From Brevibacterium picturae (GTDB taxonomy: Bacteria; Actinomycetota; Actinomycetes; Actinomycetales; Brevibacteriaceae), in the NCBI RefSeq assembly GCF_030453725.1, contig NZ_JAKDJU010000050.1:1-19445 (forward strand): a DNA stretch of 19,445 nucleotides, written 5' to 3'. The notes under the pieces are model-generated. The model did not search any database. It was not told the DNA's origin and worked only from the letters and a program-made list of their open reading frames with translations. Every line of letters starts with the position of its first letter. The stretch's first letter is position 1. The position numbers were made by a program, and so were the translations under genes. Below are positions 12,635 through 16,870 of this stretch, piece by piece.

Positions 12635-12856
12635 TCAGTCCGCCGGCGGGTAGTCGTCTGCGTCGTCCAGTTCGACCACGACGGCCTGGTCGACGACGTC
12701 CCCGTCATCTGCCTCTTGGACAGTTCGGGAGGAGGGCTCATTCCCTGGGTTCTCATCTGAGCCCTCAGCGAAGGAAGGCGGAGTCACGTCCATTTCCTGC
12801 TCGTTGCGATCCACGTCAGGAACCTCTGCGTCGAACGCCGGTGTCTTCGAACTCAT
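12635..12856 (-). CDS. Small, highly acidic, disordered protein
   Basis: 73 residues rich in Asp, Glu, Pro and Ser (…QEADDGDVVDQAVVVELDDADDYPPAD), with no Cys, Trp or hydrophobic helix. No family is recognised. It is probably intrinsically disordered, like small stress or hydration proteins. It is real by its AGGAGG 7 bases before the ATG and by a strong predicted promoter at 12998-13026, which gives a leader of about 135 bases. Its TGA overlaps the possible CTG start of the VOC gene. Confidence 0.7.
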   Translation of the reverse strand: MSSKTPAFDAEVPDVDRNEQEMDVTPPSFAEGSDENPGNEPSSRTVQEADDGDVVDQAVVVELDDADDYPPAD

Positions 12857-12978
12857 CGTGTTGCCTCCTATCCATTGGGTGTCCTCCCACGATGCAGGTG
12901 CAGCTCCGGGCGGGCGCGCGTGGCTCCGTTGGTGCAGCCACAGACGCTGGCCTCGCCTTCAGAGCTGGCACCTACGGC

Positions 12979-12996
12979 GGCTCATGATCATGAGCC
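12979..12996. promoter_or_regulatory. Perfect 18-bp palindrome at the predicted transcription start (operator candidate)
   Basis: GGCTCATGATCATGAGCC equals its own reverse complement over all 18 bases. It begins 1 bp after the minus-strand -10 (13003-12998), so it covers the expected start point near 12991. That position suits a dimeric repressor. Confidence 0.6.
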
Positions 12997-12997
12997 C

Positions 12998-13026
12998 ACG
13001 CTAAGGCCACCACCAGCAGGTGGCAA
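12998..13026 (-). promoter_or_regulatory. Predicted promoter of the acidic-protein gene (TTGCCA, 17-bp spacer, TAGCGT)
   Basis: Minus-strand TTGCCA (13026-13021), 17 bp, TAGCGT (13003-12998). This is the best -35/-10 pair of the TAGCGT set by likeness to TTGACA/TAnnnT. Confidence 0.55.
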
Positions 13027-13035
13027 GGGTGGTGG
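13007..13035 (-). terminator. Stem-loop after the aldehyde dehydrogenase gene
   Basis: CCACCACC (13007-13014) pairs with GGTGGTGG (13028-13035), loop 13 bases, 43 bp beyond the dehydrogenase stop codon on the minus strand. No T-tract. It also overlaps the spacer and -35 of the next promoter. Confidence 0.4.
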
Positions 13036-13077
13036 ACAAGGTGAGCACTCGGATGCTCCGATCGCATTCTTCAACGG

Positions 13078-14451
13078 TCAGGGCGTGCGAATGAGCTTCT
13101 TGTTGAGGAACTCCTGGATGCCCTCCGCACCGAGCTCGCGTCCGACGCCGGAGCGTTTCGTTCCGCCGAACGGCAGGTCCGGTTCGGTCCACGTGGCCTG
13201 GTTGATCCAGACCATGCCGGTGTCGACGCGATCGGCAACGCGCTGTGCCTTCTCCACATCGTCACTGACCACCGTCCCGCCGAGACCGTAGGAGGAGTCG
13301 TTGGCCAATTCGATGGCTTCGTCCTCGTCCTTGACGGAGTACACGACGGCAACAGGGCCGAACAGTTCTTCAGCATAGGCTCTCATCTGCGCGGTCACGC
13401 CGGTGAGCACCGTCGGCTGAACGAAGGCACCGGGGCTGTCGACACGTTGGCCGCCCGTGTGCACATGCGCTCCATGGTCGATCGCGTCCCGGACCTGTTC
13501 CATGAGATCCTGCGCGGCCTGTTCGGAGGACAGCGGCGCCAACGTCGTCGCTGAATCTCTCGGATCGCCGGCGACGAACTGTGACATCTTGTCCGTCAGC
13601 AGGTCCACGAACTCCTCGTAGACGTCGTCGAGGACGATAAGACGCTTCGAAGCGATGCAGCTCTGTCCGGCGTTCGCCATGCGTCCCGCAACTGCCGCGC
13701 TGACCGCAGAATCAAGATCGTCGGCATCGAGCACGATGAACGGGTCGCTGCCGCCCAATTCCAGGATGGACTTCTTCAGGTGCTCTCCGGCGCCGGCGGC
13801 CACCGCCGAACCCGCGCCTTCCGAGCCGGTCAGCGAGGCGCCACGCACCCTCTCATCGGCGATGATCGTCTGGATCTGGTCATTGTCGGCGAACACATTC
13901 CGATAGCAGTCGCGCGGCAGGTTGGCATCGCGCATGATCATCTCCAACGCCAACGCCGACTGCGGACAGTTGGACGCGTGCTTGAGGATGACCGTGTTGC
14001 CGGCGACCAGGTTAGGCGCGGCCAGACGCACGACCTGATAGTAGGGGAAGTTCCACGGCATCACACCCAGCAGCGGACCGATCGGTTCACGCTTGAGCAC
14101 CGCGTGGCCACCGCTGGCTGGCGAGAGCGGCTCATCGGCCAGCATCTGCGGTCCCTGACGAGCGTAATAGCGCAGAATCTTGGCTGAGAGCTCAACCTCT
14201 GCCTCGGCTTCGGACGGCAGCTTGCCCATCTCGAGCGTGAGGAGTTCGGCAAGCTCTGACCTGCGCTCGTCCATGAGATCCGCGGCCCGATCGATCGGGA
14301 TCGTCCGCTCCACGGCAGGTGTCGTGCGCCATTTCTGGAAGGCCTCATCGGATGCGTCGAGCAGTGCAGAGATTTCGGTGTCTTCGGCAGTGGGGAACTC
14401 TTTGAGGATTTCTCCCGTTGCCGGATTTGTGGTCGTGAACTTCGCACTCAC
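13078..14451 (-). CDS. NAD(P)-dependent aldehyde dehydrogenase, succinate-semialdehyde type
   Basis: 457 residues, the length of short succinate-semialdehyde dehydrogenases such as mycobacterial GabD1. It oxidises an aldehyde to the acid with NAD(P)+. Marks: GVMPWNFPYYQVVR at about 128-141 for the cofactor, NTVILKHAS, E231 in LELGGSDPF as general base, the nucleophile C265 in NAGQSCIASKR, and ELFGPVAVVYSV near 370. Start GTG 14451 (VSAKFTTTNPATGE) follows GAGGAG by 6 bases and gives the family N-terminus; the in-frame GTG further upstream adds 14 unrelated residues. It may feed 4-aminobutyrate carbon to succinate or detoxify aldehydes. It is divergent from the DUF6480 gene. Confidence 0.93.
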   Translation of the reverse strand: MSAKFTTTNPATGEILKEFPTAEDTEISALLDASDEAFQKWRTTPAVERTIPIDRAADLMDERRSELAELLTLEMGKLPSEAEAEVELSAKILRYYARQGPQMLADEPLSPASGGHAVLKREPIGPLLGVMPWNFPYYQVVRLAAPNLVAGNTVILKHASNCPQSALALEMIMRDANLPRDCYRNVFADNDQIQTIIADERVRGASLTGSEGAGSAVAAGAGEHLKKSILELGGSDPFIVLDADDLDSAVSAAVAGRMANAGQSCIASKRLIVLDDVYEEFVDLLTDKMSQFVAGDPRDSATTLAPLSSEQAAQDLMEQVRDAIDHGAHVHTGGQRVDSPGAFVQPTVLTGVTAQMRAYAEELFGPVAVVYSVKDEDEAIELANDSSYGLGGTVVSDDVEKAQRVADRVDTGMVWINQATWTEPDLPFGGTKRSGVGRELGAEGIQEFLNKKLIRTP

Positions 14452-14501
14452 AGTATCTCCTCTCATTGGGCCCGGGATGTCCCACCGGACCATAGCTTCA
14501 C

Positions 14502-14512
14502 GGTCTCAGACC
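14502..14512. promoter_or_regulatory. Palindrome in the divergent promoter region
   Basis: GGTCT-C-AGACC lies midway between the dehydrogenase and DUF6480 starts, 8 bp upstream of a minus-strand TATGGT (14494-14489) that could be the dehydrogenase -10. Operator function is a guess. Confidence 0.35.
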
Positions 14513-14533
14513 ATCCCGGCCTCGGCTACCCCC

Positions 14534-14562
14534 TTTCCGGGATCTCGACCAGCCGCTATGCT
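14534..14562 (+). promoter_or_regulatory. Predicted promoter of the DUF6480 gene (TTTCCG, 17-bp spacer, TATGCT)
   Basis: TTTCCG (14534-14539), 17 bp, TATGCT (14557-14562). The leader to the GTG start would be about 25 bases and contains the GGAAGGAG ribosome site. Confidence 0.45.
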
Positions 14563-14593
14563 TGCGATCCCACGCGGAAGGAGATGAAGATCT

Positions 14594-14875
14594 GTGGTTT
14601 CACCCCAGAACAATGAGTCTGATCCGACCAACACGCGCCACACCACCGGCAATCCCAATCTCGACCCCGATCCCGAAGGGGACCCGGATCTGGAACAGGG
14701 AGGCGGTGTCACTCCAGGTGCCACACCGCCGGAATCGAACTCTGCGACAGCATCACCGCCGCACCCGCCAGACCGCCGCGCGCCACGCTCGCGATGGGCG
14801 ATCGTCGGGATCGGTGCCGTGCTGGCGGTGATCATCGTCGTGTTCGTCGCCTACGCCGTCGGAATGTTCGACTGA
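14594..14875 (+). CDS. DUF6480-like small tail-anchored protein
   Basis: 93 residues from GTG 14594, with GGAAGGAG (14576-14583) 10 bases upstream. A Pro/Asp-rich soluble part contains NPNLDPDPEGDPDLEQGGGV and TPGATPPESNS, which I recognise as the PDPDP...LEPGGGVPPGETPP signature of the actinobacterial DUF6480 family. One membrane helix follows at about 69-90 (AIVGIGAVLAVIIVVFVAYAVG) and ends at the C-terminus, so the chain is probably anchored with the N-part in the cytoplasm. Function is unknown. It precedes the stress-type SDR by 149 bp and is divergent from the dehydrogenase. Confidence 0.75.
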   Translation: MVSPQNNESDPTNTRHTTGNPNLDPDPEGDPDLEQGGGVTPGATPPESNSATASPPHPPDRRAPRSRWAIVGIGAVLAVIIVVFVAYAVGMFD

Positions 14876-14978
14876 GCTCTCACACTGCTCAGCTGAGCCG
14901 TCGGTCGGTGCGATTCACGACTGACGCAGAATGTGACGACCTGAACCGACAAACTCCCCGGCGGGTGAAGTGCTTCTG

Positions 14979-14991
14979 CGCAGGGCCTGCG
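14979..14991 (+). promoter_or_regulatory. 13-bp palindrome upstream of the stress-type SDR
   Basis: CGCAGG-G-CCTGCG lies 33 bp before the SDR start codon. Another palindrome, GCTCAGCTGAGC, is at 14887-14898 just after the DUF6480 stop. Either could be an operator or part of a weak stem-loop. I found no good -10/-35 pair for this SDR. Confidence 0.35.
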
Positions 14992-15024
14992 GAATTCGCG
15001 AAATCTAGGTAAGGAGAACAGCAC

Positions 15025-15918
15025 ATGAGTGACCAGTTGACCTTTCAAGATCCAGTCAAACGCTTTCCCGACATATCTCCGCCCAAACAGGATCAGCCAG
15101 AGCCCGGCTTGGATGCGGAACTCATTCCCGGCACTGACCGTGGGGAAGACAGCTACCGAGGCACCGGCAGGATGGAAGGGCGGAAAGCGCTGATCACCGG
15201 CTCCGACTCAGGGATCGGGTCAGCCGTTGCCATCGCCTTCGCCCGAGAGGGGGCGGATGTGGCTCTGTCCTATCTGCCCGAAGAAGAAGCCGATGCCCAA
15301 CATGTGTGCGAGGTGATTCGCCAGTCAGGCCGCCGAGCGGTTCCCCTCCCGGGCGACCTCGCCGATCCCGATTACTGCGCGGACGTAGCTGCTCAGGCAG
15401 CGGAAGAACTGGGCGGGCTCGATGCCCTGGTCAACAATGCCGGGCGACAGATAGCCGTCGAGAGAATCGAAGATCTCACCGCGGACCAGTGGGAGCGCAC
15501 CTTCCGAACGAATATCGAAGCGATGTTCCGTGTCGTGAAAGCGGCTATCGGCTATCTGCCGGCGGGATCGACGATCGTGAACTCGACATCGATACAAGCC
15601 TATTCACCGTCGACCCACCTGCTTGACTATGCGTCGACCAAGGCTGCGATCAACAACTTCACCAAGGGCCTGGCGACTCAGCTGGCGCCTCGGGGCATCC
15701 GAGTCAACGCCGTGGCTCCAGGCCCGATCTGGACCCCGCTCCAGGTGTCGGACGGCCAGCCGAAGGAGGCGCTGCCCCATTTCGGAAAGAACACCCCGTT
15801 GGGACGCGCTGGACAGCCTACCGAGCTGGCACCCGCTTACGTGTTTCTCAGTTCGTCGGAGTCGAGCTATGTCCTGGGCGAGACTCTCAATGTCAATGGG
15901 GGCCAGCCCAGCCCCTGA
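15025..15918 (+). CDS. SDR-family oxidoreductase of the general-stress type (YdaD/GSP39, YghA-like)
   Basis: 297 residues. It has the N-terminal extension typical of this group (QDPVKRFPDISPPKQDQPEPGLDAELIPGTDRGEDSYRGTGRMEGRKALITG), which wraps the tetramer in relatives. The core carries TGSDSGIG (58-65), NNAG (137-140), Ser near 187-189, and Y202/K206 in DYASTKAAI, with APGPIWTPLQ and LGETLNVNGGQ at the end. In Bacillus subtilis the YdaD, YhdF and YhxC relatives include members of the SigB general stress regulon; the substrate is unsettled. AAGGAG (15011-15016) fixes the start. It converges with the YflT-like gene through a shared long hairpin. Confidence 0.92.
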   Translation: MSDQLTFQDPVKRFPDISPPKQDQPEPGLDAELIPGTDRGEDSYRGTGRMEGRKALITGSDSGIGSAVAIAFAREGADVALSYLPEEEADAQHVCEVIRQSGRRAVPLPGDLADPDYCADVAAQAAEELGGLDALVNNAGRQIAVERIEDLTADQWERTFRTNIEAMFRVVKAAIGYLPAGSTIVNSTSIQAYSPSTHLLDYASTKAAINNFTKGLATQLAPRGIRVNAVAPGPIWTPLQVSDGQPKEALPHFGKNTPLGRAGQPTELAPAYVFLSSSESSYVLGETLNVNGGQPSP

Positions 15919-15960
15919 TCCTCGCGGCATTCCGGTCGTTCAGGTCGCTGCGAAATGATC

Positions 15961-16003
15961 GCGGAGGGCTTCTGCTATCTGATAAGCAGCAGAAGCTCTC
16001 CGC
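15961..16003. terminator. Long bidirectional stem-loop between convergent genes
   Basis: Bases 15961-15976 pair with 15988-16003: 15 Watson-Crick pairs and one G-T around an 11-base loop. It follows the SDR stop by 42 bp and includes the last codons and the stop of the YflT-like gene on the other strand. There is no T-tract in either direction. The strength and position support a shared terminator or 3'-end stabiliser. Confidence 0.7.
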
Positions 16004-16280
16004 CGTCGAGCTTCTCTTCGAGGTCACCGGACTCGTCAGAATCGAAGCCGAACGACCGAAGAAGACTGCGAAGCGCTTCGCCCTTCCCGTTGTAGCGTTC
16101 GGCGACCAGATCCGAGAGGTCGTGGGGCTGAGCATCGGCGTCACCGACAACACAGTCCATACGGGCGTCATCGTGGCCGATCACGTAGAGTCCGTCTTTC
16201 GACACACCCTCGGATGTCAGTTTGCTGACTGCGTTGAGAAGCCCGATGTCGTCATGGAATGCCCTGACAGTCGGTTTCAT
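15975..16280 (-). CDS. General stress protein, YflT/GSP17M-like
   Basis: 101 residues. MKPTVRAFHDDIGLLNAVSKLTSEGVSKDGLYVIGHDDARMD follows the heat-induced stress protein YflT pattern (strand, helix with spaced hydrophobics, D/V-YVI-x-HD). A helix, LRSLLRSFGFDSDES, then a short acidic C-terminal part ending in LLLLIR complete it. YflT is SigB-dependent in Bacillus; its molecular function is unknown. GAGGGTGA lies 9 bases before the ATG. The upstream region carries a tandem repeat with a TAGCGT element. The stop lies inside the terminator hairpin. Confidence 0.75.
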   Translation of the reverse strand: MKPTVRAFHDDIGLLNAVSKLTSEGVSKDGLYVIGHDDARMDCVVGDADAQPHDLSDLVAERYNGKGEALRSLLRSFGFDSDESGDLEEKLDGGELLLLIR

Positions 16281-16357
16281 ACCAGTTCACCCTCGTCCTG
16301 ACTTCTGTCCGATTCCGCGTCCCGCGGCGTAACCGGATCCGAAATTGTCGTGCTGTC

Positions 16358-16391
16358 CAGTGTCGTCACGCTAGCAGTGTCGTCACGCTGG
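16358..16391 (-). promoter_or_regulatory. Tandem 17-bp repeat carrying the TAGCGT element of the YflT-like gene
   Basis: Two adjacent 17-bp units, CAGTGTCGTCACGCTAG (16358-16374) and the same with G for A near the end (16375-16391), differ at one base. Read on the minus strand the proximal unit gives TAGCGT (16373-16368), 87 bp before the YflT-like start; the distal gives CAGCGT. No good -35 is seen. The repeat may be an activator site, or a duplicated promoter box. Confidence 0.5.
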
Positions 16392-16512
16392 CAGGGCCCG
16401 TGCAACGAACACCTGTTGGCCTACTGCACTGAGCATCAGATCACGTTCACCCGGTCACGGTCAGGCGACAAGAAAGACGGAACTCGATCGGGTGAGTTCG
16501 GACTTGAGTCGG

Positions 16513-16695
16513 TCAGTAATGCGCTGGCGGGTCGCTTGCAGGGAAGGACTCCTCTTCCCATTCATCGACCAACGCGTCATCGTGTTCTTTGGTGGAGTTG
16601 TCTGTTCCAGGCGTTTCAGCAACATCGTGCGGCGCTTCATCGGGAACAGTGTTGAGGGTCGTTCGCGTGTTCTCGGCTTCGCGATCGTTCGTCAT
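16513..16695 (-). CDS. Small acidic protein with a C-terminal SFPASDPP motif
   Basis: 60 residues, mostly charged and Thr/Pro-rich. It ends LVDEWEEESFPASDPPAHY. The (E/D)ESFPASDPP ending is shared by many short uncharacterised bacterial proteins, so this is a real gene, not noise; its function is unknown. AGAGG lies 6 bases before the ATG. A promoter of the same type as that of ectD is predicted at 16798-16830. Confidence 0.7.
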   Translation of the reverse strand: MTNDREAENTRTTLNTVPDEAPHDVAETPGTDNSTKEHDDALVDEWEEESFPASDPPAHY

Positions 16696-16797
16696 CGTCG
16701 CCTCTTTTCACTGATGTCACATGTGCGAGCATCAGACTCATTGCGCTCTTGGTCAGAACGGTGTTCTCGGTAACTCCCGCACCTCTCCGGTGCCGTC

Positions 16798-16830
16798 ACC
16801 GTAACAGGATCCCGTGAGTCTCGTAACCCC
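16798..16830 (-). promoter_or_regulatory. Predicted promoter of the SFPASDPP gene (GGGGTTACGA, 17-bp spacer, TACGGT)
   Basis: Minus-strand GGGG (16830-16827), TTACGA (16826-16821), 17 bp, TACGGT (16803-16798), about 102 bp upstream of the start codon. GGGGTTACGAGAC is identical over 13 bases to the ectD promoter, and CTGTTA before the -10 is also shared. Confidence 0.5.
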
Positions 16831-16846
16831 CGCGTCGTCGGCCACG

Positions 16847-16858
16847 CGAGCATGCTCG
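16847..16858. repeat. 12-bp palindrome just after ligD
   Basis: CGAGCATGCTCG is a perfect palindrome 13 bp beyond the ligD stop codon. A weak stem (GCACC/GGTGC, 16779-16793) lies further on. Neither makes a convincing terminator. Confidence 0.3.
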
Positions 16859-16870
16859 GGCCCACCCGGT

